Positions 18,331-29,577 of a stretch of DNA of 64,000 nt are shown one piece after another. The stretch is from Symsagittifera roscoffensis (Eukaryota > Xenacoelomorpha > Acoela > Convolutidae). A program made the position numbers and the translations under genes. The number at the start of each line of letters is the position of its first letter. Positions within the stretch are counted from its first letter, which is position 1. The stretch is from NCBI RefSeq assembly GCF_963678635.1, contig NC_087066.1:37524673-37588672 (forward strand). The letters are read 5' to 3'. A model generated the notes under the pieces. It had not been told where the DNA came from. It saw only the letters and a list, made by a program, of their open reading frames with translations, and made no database searches.

Positions 18331-21065
18331 TTTGCTACAATAATATATAAATATAAAATAAAAAAATAGGTGTAAAGAAAGTAATGTTACTAACATAGTC
18401 CCATATTGGAGGAGCATCGATGAGCATCCCATATTGGGGGATCATCATTTTTGAAAATAGAATTATCGTTTTAGAAAAAAAGTGGATTTCATAAGTAAGT
18501 TCTCATTTTCAAATTTGGCTTTAATTCCCTCTTGTTACAAATTTTTAATTAGTTAATAGATACTTTTCTTACCTTCTTTCTGTTGGCTTAGTTTCCCCTC
18601 TTGCTACGTTGAACATCGAATCGTTTGAGTATTCTACAGTGCAGGATCAAATATGGTTTTTTTTCTCAAGAGGCGTTTGTTAATGTAATGGTAAGTAGCA
18701 GGAACTGCCGGTGAAATGGCTACCTACAGTGAAAGAGTCCTCAAAAATGCAGACGTCTGTTGGCCGAGGGATTTGAATGTATTTTTGAACTAATTCGATT
18801 GGAAGTATTTAGCTATGTTTTGTATTTGAGGCTAATCCGATTGTACATATCATCTGGCGTATTGATAAATGAATAGGCGCTTGAATTTGACTGGTACTCG
18901 GTTCTCCATCCAAGAAGCAGATGTTTGGTTGAAAGGAACATGATCCGTCAAAGTCTTTTTGTTCTTCACGAGAGCTTACCTCTCATCCTTATTTTTAGCT
19001 TCCTCTGAACTTAAAGCTAATTATTGCTTGTTCACCAGTAAAGTGGTTCTCTGATTTTTTATGTGAGACTCAAAGTTTAAGTTCGAATAATTCAAATCAA
19101 ACAAGGTTTTTTGTTCCGACCTTTCAAACGAGTTGGAAGGAACTAAATTAAAGTCTTTTTGTTTCCCGCTTAATTTTAGATGATTTTTTTTACTTTAAAA
19201 TATAAGGAAGGCTCATTAATGTTTTGAATTGCTAGCGCAGATTTTTTCCTTCTTTTCAGATCTCGTTACATTTCAGACCAAATTGAAAGCTTGCGCGCTG
19301 TTTTGGTTTCTAGCAGGTTTCGTCCATTTGCAAAAATTTACTTCCCGTTGAACTGTCGGTGGGTACGGGTTGGCGTTATCTGCCAGTAACCGCCATTCGT
19401 TTTCAATAAAAGCTCTTGTTCCGGAACTGGCAAGCGTGCAACGCGTATCAGCCCGATTGTATGAGTACATTCAACCTTCCTAATTAATGGAGTAACAAAT
19501 GCAAGTTTAATCAATCAATGGGACAGCTGATGGTTTAATAATTTATGAAATAATAGGGCAAAATTTGTCGGGTGAAATCTGTTTGCATCATGCATTTAAA
19601 GGTCGTATACTAATACTAAAACCAGTAGATTTCACGTTCCAATTTGAAAAGAAATGTTTTTTGAAGTCTGATTTTCGATATTTTTTCTTGAAATAATTGC
19701 GAGGCAACTAGTTACTTTCTGTCAGGCTTGTTTCTGCGATTTCAGATGTTTTTGAGAAACTTGAAATTACTAAACAACCGGGGCGAATGTTGATTTATTT
19801 ATTGTTTTTGTATCTAATGAGTTCTAAGAAAGTCATCATGTAAAACTGTCAAGTTTGAGCGAGCATTTCGAAGCAAACACTAGTTCTTAGGGCGTCAGAG
19901 AAAGTGTTTCAAATTTGCAATAATTTCGCATTTTTTTGTGAACTTAAGCTTTATTCTGCGTAGAAGCTTTTTTTTTATGCATAAAATGTGCGACTTGTGT
20001 CTGCCGTTTGTGCGTGTGGATTGAAGGCATTTTACAAACGTATGCTTGCCAGTTCGCTTCTTGGAAGCGCCTTCTCTGGAACCTAAGTTCGTATGTGCGC
20101 GTGGTTCATTTCAACTTGACTCGCTTGGCCCACTTCGGTGACAAATTAACGGTACTTGTGAAAGAATATTTATGTTGACTTCAAGCGTTATCATATTGAA
20201 GCAGGTGTATGCTACTCTCGAGGCTAAGGTAGGATGGCAGCGGTATGAGTACGGATAGTGCCATCAGCCGCCGCTCTTCCTCGCTGACTCAATTAAAATC
20301 GATGCTGGCTTACACACTTATGAAGTGCTTAATCCCAAGCTGCCATCAAAGCCATGCAACTTATTTTCGCGCATTTTCCAGTTTTTTCTATCTGCTGTTA
20401 TGCTTAGACGCAATACCATGTGTTCTGGAAATTTTTCTGGGCTGCTGTTAAGATCTTCTGCAAGCATGTGCATTGCAACCGAAGTACGGTATCCACGAAA
20501 TAGCGAGGTTCCGTATTAAACACACTAACCACGACCGCCATTTTGATTCAATTTTTTACCCAATTCGTTGATGATTCTCATTCTAATCTTCGTTAGCTCG
20601 TGCAATAATCGGAATTATCTATGCCTCATACCATGATCGTGTAGGCTGAAAATAACTTATATGATTGTGGTACGTCTTGGTTATTTGGTACAGCTTTGAG
20701 TTTTTTTTGACTGACTAAAAGGCGGTGAATTTTTTGAGTTCCGACCCAGACAAAAAATCGACATCTGCTAAAATTAATAAAAATCGCTCAATTCCACGCG
20801 GAATTGGAATTTCTATGAATTGTGGAAGTGTTGTGGAAGAAGACAATTTGTAGAAAATGTATCTAAATTAAATTGCTGTATTTTTCCATTATGTATTGTA
20901 TATTTATCAATTAGTTTGCTCTATGATACAAAATTAAAAGATAAAACTCAGACATTTGCTTGAGTGAAACTTGGAACAGAACTATATCAGAACAAGTATT
21001 TAGGTATAAAATCATCAACAAGTTTCTTCATTGGAATTTTGTTTGGTGTGATTATTTCGGGGAGC
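18331..21065. other. Intergenic, no firm gene
   Basis: AT-rich sequence with poly-T tracts. Besides the 65-codon candidate at 19273-19470 there is a slightly GC-richer patch at 20030-20520 with a 68-codon open frame of no recognisable type. A mini-duplication (GAGCATC-GATGAGCATCCCATATTGG) lies near 18412-18440. Confidence 0.4.
19273..19470 (-). CDS. Possible small protein (65 aa), unknown
   Basis: ATG 19470 to TGA 19273. The product is even in composition (MYSYNRADTRCTLASSG..., EWRLLADNANPYPP...) and the codons are GC-richer than the surroundings, unlike the low-complexity chance frames around it. No family is recognised and no splice signals clearly bound it. It could be an exon or a fragment of a retro-copied gene. 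Confidence 0.28.
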   Translation of the reverse strand: MYSYNRADTRCTLASSGTRAFIENEWRLLADNANPYPPTVQREVNFCKWTKPARNQNSAQAFNLV

Positions 21066-22511
21066 TCATGTGAATAATTTCCACATCATTGAAGGTAGTT
21101 GCATACAACCGGAAGTCTTAGTCGGCAAATTACTGTGTCGACTACAAGTCGCTCCTGTTAGAGTCACATTGACATTGGTGCTGCCTTCGGGAAGCATCAA
21201 AAATGGATCGATTTCGCTGTGTCGTTCAACATCCGTTAGTGCTTCCGCCAGGCAAAACTGCATTCCGGAAAACTCAGTGAAAACTTTAACGAAAGTATCG
21301 TCTGGTAATTGTCCGAATCTGCCAGCTCCGATGACAATCATGTTGTCGTGTTTGCCCTTAGACTGCGACATTTTTGTGATGAGAGATTCTGTGTTCGTGG
21401 AATCGACGATGAGGATTACCCTGTTCGCTTTGCAGTTGGCGGTGTCTTTGAGTAGGTGGAATGGGGAGTAGCGCTCGTTGTTGTTCACGACTCCGTCCTG
21501 GTTGAGATCCCAAAGTAGAAGGGACCCATCGTCGGCTGTCACTCCTGAGAGGTATATGACAACAGTATCTGCGCAGAACTCCCGATTGCAGACCTTTCGG
21601 ATGCTACTTCGCATCTCGGCTCTGTCTCGGGCACCCCAGACGACCTCCGGTTCCTGGTTCTTAGCTCGTCGGTAACTCGTAGCGTTATTCACCAGGAGCC
21701 TTAGACTGTCAACGTGAAATCCTTGCTTAGTGAGCTGTTTGTACATTGCCAGAGCTCCAGTTTCGAGTTGTTTCCGTCCGTTTATCTCGTTCCAGCCGCC
21801 CGAAATTATGAACCCGTAGTCGCATATGATGTCATTCTGGCAAAGGTTAGTTTTCCTGGATTTCAGACAGACTGGGTGATCGGGTTGTTGCACACAAAGA
21901 GGCTCTTTTTTGTTTAACTCGGTTGGTTTGGGACAGGTTGCCGTAACAAGAACATCTTCGTGACACTTGAATTGCTGAGACTTTTTATGGTCTCCGTTTT
22001 CGTAAACGAGAGGCAAGTATCTCAACTGACAGTAGAGGTTTAAGTCCTGTCCGCATTGTTTCTTCTGAGCGAGATACAGACAGAATTTGTTGTAGAACTG
22101 ACCCGAACGTTGTTCACATTGATTAGAAGAGAATTTATCCAAGAAGAAAATGAAGACAACGTGCGGAATGCTAAGTTCGGGGAATGGATCAATTCCAAGA
22201 ACCATTGAGTGTCTGGGATCTTGCTCGAACCCGTTGTCCGGGTACGCAACTGTGTAGTTTCCCAATTTGCCCTCGTTGCTGAGGTACAAGTTCATCTGAG
22301 TTCGATGTGTTGAGATCTTGATGCGGTCGCAGAGATCCTCATCGAAAATGTACAGTTGGCGGCATGTTAAGGCGTCCAACATCGAAAATGCCTGCAGAGC
22401 CCAAATTTCGACTGGAGTTGCATTCGGATCTCGTTTTGTAATTGCCGAGGATCTGTTGACCGGAATAAAGGAAGCAATGAAAGCAACTAGGAATGCTATT
22501 TTGAGAGACAT
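21066..22511 (-). CDS. Secreted C13/caspase-like (clan CD) protein, apparently catalytically dead
   Basis: 481 residues, single exon. An N-terminal signal peptide (MSLKIAFLVAFIASFIPV) is followed by a Cys-rich region of about 215 residues, then a clan-CD-like alpha/beta domain: ICDYGFIISGGWNE, a helix and strand, DTVVIYLSGVTADDGSLLLWD, RVILIVDSTNTESL, NMIVIGAGRFGQ. In active C13 peptidases and caspases, the strand ending in SG is followed by the catalytic His, and VDS by the catalytic Cys. Here Val324 and Thr372 occupy those places. Residues 335-346 (DLNQDGVVNNNE) form a canonical EF-hand/dockerin-type calcium loop just after the first site. It is therefore likely a secreted, non-enzymatic relative. 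Homology is judged from motifs only; the N-terminal half is not recognised. Confidence 0.75.
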   Translation of the reverse strand: MSLKIAFLVAFIASFIPVNRSSAITKRDPNATPVEIWALQAFSMLDALTCRQLYIFDEDLCDRIKISTHRTQMNLYLSNEGKLGNYTVAYPDNGFEQDPRHSMVLGIDPFPELSIPHVVFIFFLDKFSSNQCEQRSGQFYNKFCLYLAQKKQCGQDLNLYCQLRYLPLVYENGDHKKSQQFKCHEDVLVTATCPKPTELNKKEPLCVQQPDHPVCLKSRKTNLCQNDIICDYGFIISGGWNEINGRKQLETGALAMYKQLTKQGFHVDSLRLLVNNATSYRRAKNQEPEVVWGARDRAEMRSSIRKVCNREFCADTVVIYLSGVTADDGSLLLWDLNQDGVVNNNERYSPFHLLKDTANCKANRVILIVDSTNTESLITKMSQSKGKHDNMIVIGAGRFGQLPDDTFVKVFTEFSGMQFCLAEALTDVERHSEIDPFLMLPEGSTNVNVTLTGATCSRHSNLPTKTSGCMQLPSMMWKLFT

Positions 22512-23749
22512 TTTTTAAATCGAATAGTTTTTGCTTTCGAACACTCAATGTGTTTTGACTAAAACAAAAAGAAGAGTTGAATATTTTCTGAAGCAATAGA
22601 GAACTGAAGTTTGGATCGGAATCAGTGATTTATGATTGTTGTAATAATTGAAGAGGTTTGAAGAAGCGATTGGAATTGACAGTTTCTGATAAATCTGGAA
22701 AGTGCGATTTGAGCGTGTGAGGTTTGCCTGGATCACCAATTTTCCAGCTACTGGAGGATAAGTGTCGGATAGTTTAATCCGTAATTCTCGATAAGTCTCG
22801 GCTCTAATCCGACTGGACTAATTTGGACTCCGTGACTGACTAATGTCACCAAAAGTTAACTGGAGTCTTGATAAGTTAAGAAGAGCTATTTGTAAGCGAA
22901 TATCTCTTGCCACGTTTAGCAAGAGTTGTTTTGATTGACGGGGCTGAGTTTATTAGTTGAAGTGTTGTAGGTATAGTTTTGGATATTATATGGAGATTAT
23001 AAATTGACAGGAGTCGAATTTGTTGTGACCGCCGATTTTGGTGACCGTTTTACTTAGTGGTAAGTTTTGAGATCATAAAGTTGTAAAGGTTTCCGGACTT
23101 AACTTTCGGAAAATTCGGAGAAATAGTTGTGGTGTTCTTAAAATTCCTTCCAGCTTTGAATTTCAATCTCAAGTTTGGTTGTAAGATGGTTTGGATCTGT
23201 TTTTTTTTCAGTTGATGTAAAACAAGATACAAGGAATTGAGTTGAAAGCTAGCAACTGAATTGAGAGGATATATTTTCGAATTTGAGTAAAGAGAGAGAA
23301 GCAAGTAAAATAAGGGAGGGAGCGGAACAGAAAGAGGGGGGTGGTAGTGGTGGTATAATTGTAATTGCTATTGTAGTGGCGGTGCTGTTGGTGGCAGGAG
23401 GGACGGTTCATGTCACTGTCACTGATTAGGCGGCTCCTTTGAAGTTCCCTTTGGGAGCTGTCAATCAAACGAGCTGTCGTGCGTCTCTCCAAATATTGAC
23501 GGGAACTGACTGTGCTTAGTGGTGCAGGCGGCAACATCAAAGAGCCGCCTCTCAATACATCACCCCATGCACGTCCAATGCAGTTGCTATAGACTCTAAT
23601 GCACTAATTGATTTACCAATTCAACCCACCGACCAGCGCCCCGGGAGTAGCCTTTGATCTTTTGAAAAATACCGCCCACCCTTCACAAATCCAAGAAAAA
23701 CCCTCCCGATTTCTCCGCCTCTACCCTCTAAAGGGGAAATGAAAAAGAA
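22512..23749. other. Upstream region of the C13-like gene; no firm gene
   Basis: This holds the presumed promoter of the minus-strand C13-like gene, with no clear TATA. An open frame on the minus strand, 23555-23208, starts with plausible sequence (LMLPPAPLSTVSSRQYLERR) and degrades into CT-rich low complexity; its first ATG is internal at about 23537, so it is at best an exon. A purine-rich tract lies at 23290-23345. Confidence 0.35.
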
Positions 23750-23800
23750 AGAGATATAAAAGCGGTGCGGAGATGAAAGGCTCTCTCAATTCCCATTGCC
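23750..23800 (+). promoter_or_regulatory. TATA-box promoter candidate
   Basis: GATATAAAAGCGG at about 23752-23764 is a good TATA box in a locally GC-richer stretch. A pyrimidine-rich CTCTCTCAATTCCC about 25-30 bp downstream could hold the start site. The first ATG downstream (23913) opens a 41-codon frame beginning MNRTVLTTAEL. No recognised gene follows before the MITE at 24254. Confidence 0.4.
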
Positions 23801-24253
23801 CATCGTTTTTGAACTGGTTGTTTTTTCGCTATCAGTTTAGTTGATCATCGACTATTATTCCGATGACAGTTAACAAGATCACGAGTAGATTGTATGTCGA
23901 AAAAATCTCAAAATGAATCGAACAGTTTTGACTACCGCTGAGCTGACAATATGTCACCGGTGTACCATTTTGCTTCTAAATTATGACTCAAATTCGATCA
24001 ATCAATGTCAGTGGCGTTTTCATTTCAATGAAGTTTAATATCAATGAAAGTTTTACGGAATGTGACTTTTTAGACGCAATAAAAAGCACAGATTGTTCCG
24101 ACCAATTTTGAAATGACTAGAAGTGTAATGAGATTTCGATATCTTGCCCTGATCGTTTCGTGCGGATCTTTGGAATGTGTGGGAAGGAGTTTTGATTTTG
24201 GATTCGTTTTCCCCTCGCAAACGCACGTAATAAAAGTATACATGTGGGGACAA

Positions 24254-24696
24254 CAGGGGCGGATCTAGGATTTTCTCAAAGGCGAGGCGGATTTTCGAAA
24301 ATTTTGTCGACCTTTTTATTAGGTCGATCAGATGATTTTCTGAGCTTTCCTAAATCACTTAAGACCCCACTTTGACCAAATTTTCTGCGCCGCAGGAATG
24401 TTTTTGAATAAAAAAGTCCAAAAAAGGCGTTTTTAGGAAATTTTTGGAAAATTTTGACCAAAAAATTGCGTGTTTTCGGCGCACGCTCCCCCCCCCCCCC
24501 CCCCCCAAAAAAAAATTAGAATATAATGGCGCCTTTAGAAAATTTTTAAGGTCCGTCACCAAATATGGAATATGAATATCTCAAAATAGTACAAAGGGGG
24601 GACTCTTTGGGTCGGCAGGGGGTCGAATTCCTGAGGAGATAGCGTCCGCCCCCCCCGCAACCCCCCCCCCCCCCCCCCCACATAAATCCGCTGGTG
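24254..24696 (+). mobile_element. hAT-like MITE, 443 bp, with 8-bp target duplication
   Basis: The ends are CAGGGGCGGATCTAGG and, inverted, CACCAGCGGATTTATG. The flanking 8-mers GGGGACAA (24246-24253) and GGCGACAA (24697-24704) match at 7 of 8, as for hAT-type insertion. Interior: GTCGACC...GGTCGA, a TCTGCGCCGCAGG block, a GGCGCGC-like block and long C runs. No coding capacity; the short frames inside are noise. Confidence 0.75.
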
Positions 24697-24704
24697 GGCG
24701 ACAA

Positions 24705-25560
24705 GATCAATTGACTTATCATATTGAAGTACCTTCAGTGGTGGTTCGAGCTGCAACGAAAAATTTCCAAACTTTTTTTCAGTGTCGACAAAAATCTGTT
24801 TGTATGTTTTCCCGTTTAGATCTATTTGCATGTTTAGATCTATAAAATATTGGCTTTGTTCTTGTTCGGTATGGGAAGAAAAAGCATTTATACTAATAAG
24901 TAAGCTATCGGAGCAAGTGAACATCCCCCAAAGCCATGGGGGATGTTAATTTGGTTCTGATTGGAAATTTTGAGTCAATCAGATTCGAGCATTTAGGTCG
25001 GGGTATGGAAGGATGTTAATTTGATCCACGCTATCGTCTATTCCGTCGAAAAACAACGCCTAGATAATCCAGAAATTTTTTTCTGTCAAAATGTGTTAGT
25101 GGCCAGAAACTTCTGTGTTGCCAACACTGAATTTTTTCTGATTTTAATTTTTTATCTTAAATTCCAAATTCTTAAAAACGAAGAAAACTCCAGTAGTATC
25201 ACGCTGTTCACAACATACCACAATATTTGCAATGTTTTTGAAATTAAACAATGTTTTCGAAAATGTTTCAAAAGATAAATTTGAAATTTGATTGACCATT
25301 TGTATCTGGAGATGATTATAATGATAATTGATGCAGTTTAATGCCAAAGCGTGCTATTCTCTTGCACATTTTAACAGCATGTGCCATGTCATATTTGAAA
25401 TTTGATCACAAACTTAACCTGTAAAGTGATCGATAATTGCAGTTCACATGTGGAGTCGTAATTGAGCTTAAAATTTTTATTTTAACTGAAAACTGAAGAT
25501 ATTCGATACTCTCAAAAACTACTCAATTTTTTTCATTCGATAATAGTTTCGAAGCATAAC
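24705..25560. other. Intergenic, no recognisable feature
   Basis: AT-rich sequence. The open frames of 67-85 codons at 25021-25347 are biased to Phe/Lys/Asn and overlap on both strands. Nothing further is seen. Confidence 0.5.
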
Positions 25561-25562
25561 AA

Positions 25563-25792
25563 GATGTGGGGGAGCAAAAACACAATTTTTGGGTCAAAAT
25601 TGTCCAAAAAGTGCCTAAAACGTCTTTTTTTTGGCCTGTTTTGTTCGAAAATTTGCCTGCGCGCAAAAGTTGGCCAAAGCAAGGTATTTTTAGTGATTTG
25701 GGCGATAGCTTGGAAAATCAATTTGGTCGACCTAAAAAAGGTCGACAAATTTTTTGAAACCTCCCCTCGAGAAAATCCTAGATCCGCCCTTG
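25563..25792 (-). mobile_element. hAT-like MITE fragment
   Basis: Right end CCTAGATCCGCCCTTG is the inverted TIR of the family at 24254. Inside are the GCCTGCGCGCAAAAG block and paired GGTCGACC blocks. The other end is missing, so it is truncated at about 25563. Confidence 0.7.
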
Positions 25793-26196
25793 ATCCTTCT
25801 AAATAGTCCCACCATCGCTTTTTCTCAAGTAAGGTCGTTATTAGGTACAATATTCTTTCTCATTCGCTTCGTCTTTGATATAGTTCTCTTCATGGGTGGA
25901 TTCTCAACTTGGTGTCATAGGGAAAAATGTAATTGTTCTGTTGTCAAGATCCAATGAAAAAGGTCTTGGCTTAAAGAAAAGCAACGATGTGTATGTTAAA
26001 AGAACTACTTAAGTTGAGAAAAACTTGATACTTACCATCGTATCTCATGCCTATTAAATAAACAAATTTGAGCTCCAGTTTTTAAGCTTCAATTTTTTTA
26101 AACCAATTTTATTATTTATCGGATTCAGTTAATGTCTAATAGGGAGCGTGGCACATTGTAAAGATTGCAATTTTTCGGGGGGGGGGGTTCTAAAAT

Positions 26197-26835
26197 TTGT
26201 CCAAAAACTGGGGCGGGGGTTCCAAAAATTACCAAAAAATGGCATATTTTGACTATAAGCATTGTGTCTTTTCAGGTGTTGAGTTGTTGCATTGTTTTTG
26301 CGGGTGTGTTTTGGAGTGTGCAGTAATTTTATGTGGCAATGAAGTCGTGGAGTGGCGTGCAGTTGCTCTGCTTCTCCTGGGAAGATGTATGCCAGGCACT
26401 CTGGCTCAGGTCAGTCGTCGCATAAAAGAACCAAGACCTCCTCACATCGCGTCCGGTTTTTTTTTTTTTTATTTGCCCCCGGCCTGCTCAGTGCAGGACC
26501 AACCGTGGGGGAGGGGGAGATGTCATCCATTTTGCCGCAGCCGGTCCCACCTTGAGGAGGCTGATGACACTGGGACCCCTCCAGCCGTGACCGAAGCGGG
26601 ATTCGAACGCATGATCCTCGTGTTAAGAGAGATGTGCCTAACCCACTTGACCACGACTGCTCATAGGATAATAGTCGAGGTCGCGTCCGGTTTCCTCCTA
26701 TTGCATTGCGAGAACCCGCAATCCTATGAACGCCGTAGGGCAAATCCACAGACAGGGTTGACTTGTAGAAAGATTAAGGATGTAAAGAGACAGGAGAAGC
26801 TTGTTCAGACTTTGGCAAAAAAGTACGACAAATAA
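26197..26835 (+). pseudogene. Open frame interrupted by an in-frame SINE; gene unknown
   Basis: A 212-codon frame spans a SINE (26457-26680). Removing the SINE and one target repeat (234 bp, 78 codons) joins ...IKEPRPPHIASG to FLLLHCENPQSYERRR in the same frame, then TGLTCRKIKDVKRQEKLVQTLAKKYDK and a stop. The GC-richer 26340-26800 segment looks like an older exon or a retro-copy. No family is recognised. Confidence 0.35.
26447..26690 (-). mobile_element. tRNA-derived SINE with target-site duplication
   Basis: On the minus strand: a tRNA-like head (TGGTCAAGTGGGTTAGGC; loop CTCTTAA; B box GCGTTCGAATCCCGC), a unique GC-rich body of about 130 bp, and an A-rich 3' tail (26457-26470 in the + view is poly-T). 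The flanking repeat TCGCGTCCGG, extended by TTT, is at 26447-26456 and 26681-26690. SINEs are moved by LINE machinery; a jockey-like RT remnant lies about 1 kb away. Confidence 0.82.
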
Positions 26836-26839
26836 TAAT

Positions 26840-27540
26840 CTTTTGCCGCATAGTTGAAATCGTAATACGACAATTGGCAACAAAAGACAACTGTCAACAT
26901 TTAAGGAAAGAGACAACTCATAAAAAATAAATAATTAAACTTATTTTTTACTACAATCGAGATAAGCGACAAACACTGATTCTCGGGCATTATATTGCTC
27001 GTGCCGAACTTAACCGCAGCGAAGCAAGCAGTCGCTACTTGGCAAGGCCGAGTTTTGCGAAAGGTCTTTTGATGTGATGTGTTGCGGTACCGGTTACCAT
27101 GTTATCGCGCTTAAAAGATTATAAGAGTTTTCGACTTTCTTGAAAAAGACTTAAATTTGACATTTTGTATGAAATTTTTAAAATCTAAGGCAAAATTTCC
27201 GAACCACAAAAAAAACTACTGAGATTTGATGCGCACTTCCGCCAAGTCTTTGAAAATCAACTTTTGATTTTTGAACATACTCACCAACGAATAGTGTTTT
27301 TGGGAGCGTTTTCATACCCACTTCCAGCTTTCTTTGAAAAAAAAAATATGGAAAACTATTTCGGATCATTATCAAAAAATATGTCATAAAATGGTTTCCG
27401 TATCACACGAGTCATAGCTATACAGATGCTGCAACTTGCAAAAAAGGTCCAAAATGGTAGCGAGTAATTAGCAACAGATTTTGCTATGCTGCATGACTCG
27501 ACCAGAAAATTCAGTAAAAGCCGTTTCTGTTCAGTGCTCT
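26840..27540. other. Intergenic, no recognisable feature
   Basis: AT-rich, with no gene or structured repeat seen. Confidence 0.45.
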
Positions 27541-27544
27541 AAAA

Positions 27545-28650
27545 CTGACTTCAGGTACAATATACGGCAAAACGATTTTTCTTCCGACCACTTCCGGAGT
27601 GGGAAGGAACTTTTGTCTAGACAGTTCAAAGACAAATAGGTTGTATATGCGGGCGAGGTAGCCGACTGTAACCAAACCGAAGTTGGGAAAGCATACAGTG
27701 GGTGCTTCTGAGAAGGAACTGTTCTGAGGGGTCGATGCTTGGAGGTGGTATACAATTGACTTTTGAGGGAGGGGTTTCTGCTAAGATCTTGGTTACGAGG
27801 TTTGTATGGTTTTGTTTGAAGGGATTTTTGCTGCTTAAAAACGAAAGTAGAAACTTCTTCTGAGTCGTTAAGATTTTGTGACGGGTTTTGGTCGGTTGAA
27901 AAGGCGTGTGTTGCCTTTAAAAGCAATTAAAATGGGTTGTCTAACTTGACGTGGTGGGGAATAAGAGTGATAAAATTGATGTGAGTGATGCAAACGGTAT
28001 GTGGAGATTAAAAACCGAGAAGTTAGAGTCGTGGTTTGGGACTTCAGGATCTCGACTTCAGTGTGCAGGTGGGCAGTGGAGCTCATAAGAGTTGAGTCAA
28101 TTATTACACGGAGGGGTCGATTTTGGGTGACCTGCATGTAATTAATCGACGTTTTACTGGCGGCATGCGCCCAGGTTGAGGAGGCTCGAGCTAAATAAGA
28201 GCGAATTAAGGCTTTGTAAGTTAAAGTTAGGGTTTCTTTAGACTGAACCGAAGAGGAACCTGCTAACGCTTTCATGACGTCTATTCTGTGACGAGCCTTG
28301 TCAGCAGGGCTCTTGCAGTGAGCTGCAAAGCATAGGGTCGGGTCAAAAGTAACCGATAAAGTTTTTGGATTTTTATTAAGAGTGAGAGGCTCTTTGTTCA
28401 AAAAGACATTTGGAAATTTGTTAAAATCTTTGTTGTAAGACAAAAGCAAGGTAACTGATCCTTTAGAGGACGCGAATGCTAGCTTACGAGAGGTGGAAAA
28501 ACTTGAAAGGTGTTGCATATATAACTATTTAGTGAGCGCGTTTTTGTCTCAAAGTCGGGTCTTTCAGCAAAGGGGTGGAAATCATCTACGTATGAGCTGA
28601 GGCAATGATTGAGGCTAGGCTTCGTCCCTTTGTTTTGGACTACGTATCCT
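27545..28650 (-). pseudogene. Jockey-like non-LTR retrotransposon RT, C-terminal remnant
   Basis: The catalytic box reads SYVDDF around 28592-28575 in one frame, followed after a frameshift by the downstream RT region (28518-27868): KGSVTLLL, LTLNKNPKTLSVTFDP, HCKSPADKARHRIDVMKALAG, KETLTLTYKALIRSYLARASSTWAHAASK, QVTQNRPLRVI, STAHLHTEVEIL. These are the LGVTFD, KALAG, YKALIRS, QN-ALR and HLHxE blocks of jockey/CR1-type elements. A second frameshift leads to a C-terminal tail (27926-27545). Endonuclease and N-terminal RT are absent. It is non-functional. Confidence 0.82.
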
Positions 28651-29028
28651 TATTCAACCCACTCTCTCTATCAGGGAAAATGGCAGATTATTCCTTTTTG
28701 TATTAGAAACATGGGGATTGCAATAATTGAGGTTACATAGTTTATGGGTAGATATTTGTTACAGGCTTGCAACAGTTAAAAAAATCTGTTTTCTTACAAA
28801 GCACGCTACGAATCCAACTTCCCTATTTGAGTTGGACTTTTTTGTGTTTAATTTCTCTGGTTCGCTTGATGGTGCTCATGGAGCTTAGCCACTGCTAAAG
28901 AACGAAGAGTTCATGAAGTTAGTTCAGACTCTTATAGATCGTGATGATTTTTTATTTTTTCTTTTCAGGAAAAATTTTCACTAGAATCATTTACCTTGGT
29001 TCGAATCAAATCAAAAGTCAGACGTTAG

Positions 29029-29107
29029 TTCGCGCATGTGGCGAAGAGGTAACACACCAGACCATAAAGACCAAGGTCAATGGTTCGAATCCGGCCAGCT
29101 TTTTTTG
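29029..29107 (+). tRNA. tRNA-like pol III unit (pseudogene or SINE head)
   Basis: The A box TGGCGAAGAGG and a perfect B box GGTTCGAATCC are correctly spaced and followed by a T7 pol III terminator (29100-29106). Acceptor, anticodon and T stems do not pair well, so a functional tRNA is unlikely. Confidence 0.4.
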
Positions 29108-29498
29108 TTGACTCAGTTACCGAGGCACCAAATTTGCTAAAAATTTGGGAATTTTTACTCGAATTAAGAAATATTTCAGTGTATTCCGGTATTGGGCAAG
29201 TAAATGAAATCCAAGATGTTTTGCCTATTTTCTCGCTATTTTTTTGATTTTTTTTTCATGCTGTCCATTGAAAATTTTTGAAAATTGTGATTTTATTAAT
29301 TCAAGGAGTGTACTGTGCAATAAGGGCTGTGCAATTAGTAACACCCATGCTTGAGACGACAAATCCCAGTTTTTTTTATTCAGTCGGGACCTGTTTTTTG
29401 TTGAAACTGAAAACTTCTCGAATATATAGGTTTCGTGTCTGCTAATTTTTGTCGGCAAACATGTTCGGTTTCTTTTTAGCCCTTTGAAAGCTCTTTCC

Positions 29499-29577
29499 AA
29501 GTTTCTAATGGTGTAATGAAAGTTTCTAATGGTGTAATGAAAGTTTCTAATGGTGTAATGAAAGTTTCTAATGGTGC
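29499..29577. repeat. 21-bp tandem repeat, ~3.8 copies
   Basis: AAAGTTTCTAATGGTGTAATG is repeated head to tail with no substitutions seen. Confidence 0.92.

Noticed and set aside
24359-24924. Frames of 61-122 codons around the MITE and C runs
   Set aside because: They run through homopolymers (poly-Gly) and MITE palindromes; similar frames appear in every MITE copy.
29029-29107. Functional tRNA gene
   Set aside because: A and B boxes and a terminator are good, but acceptor, anticodon and T stems do not fold, so it is listed as tRNA-like only.
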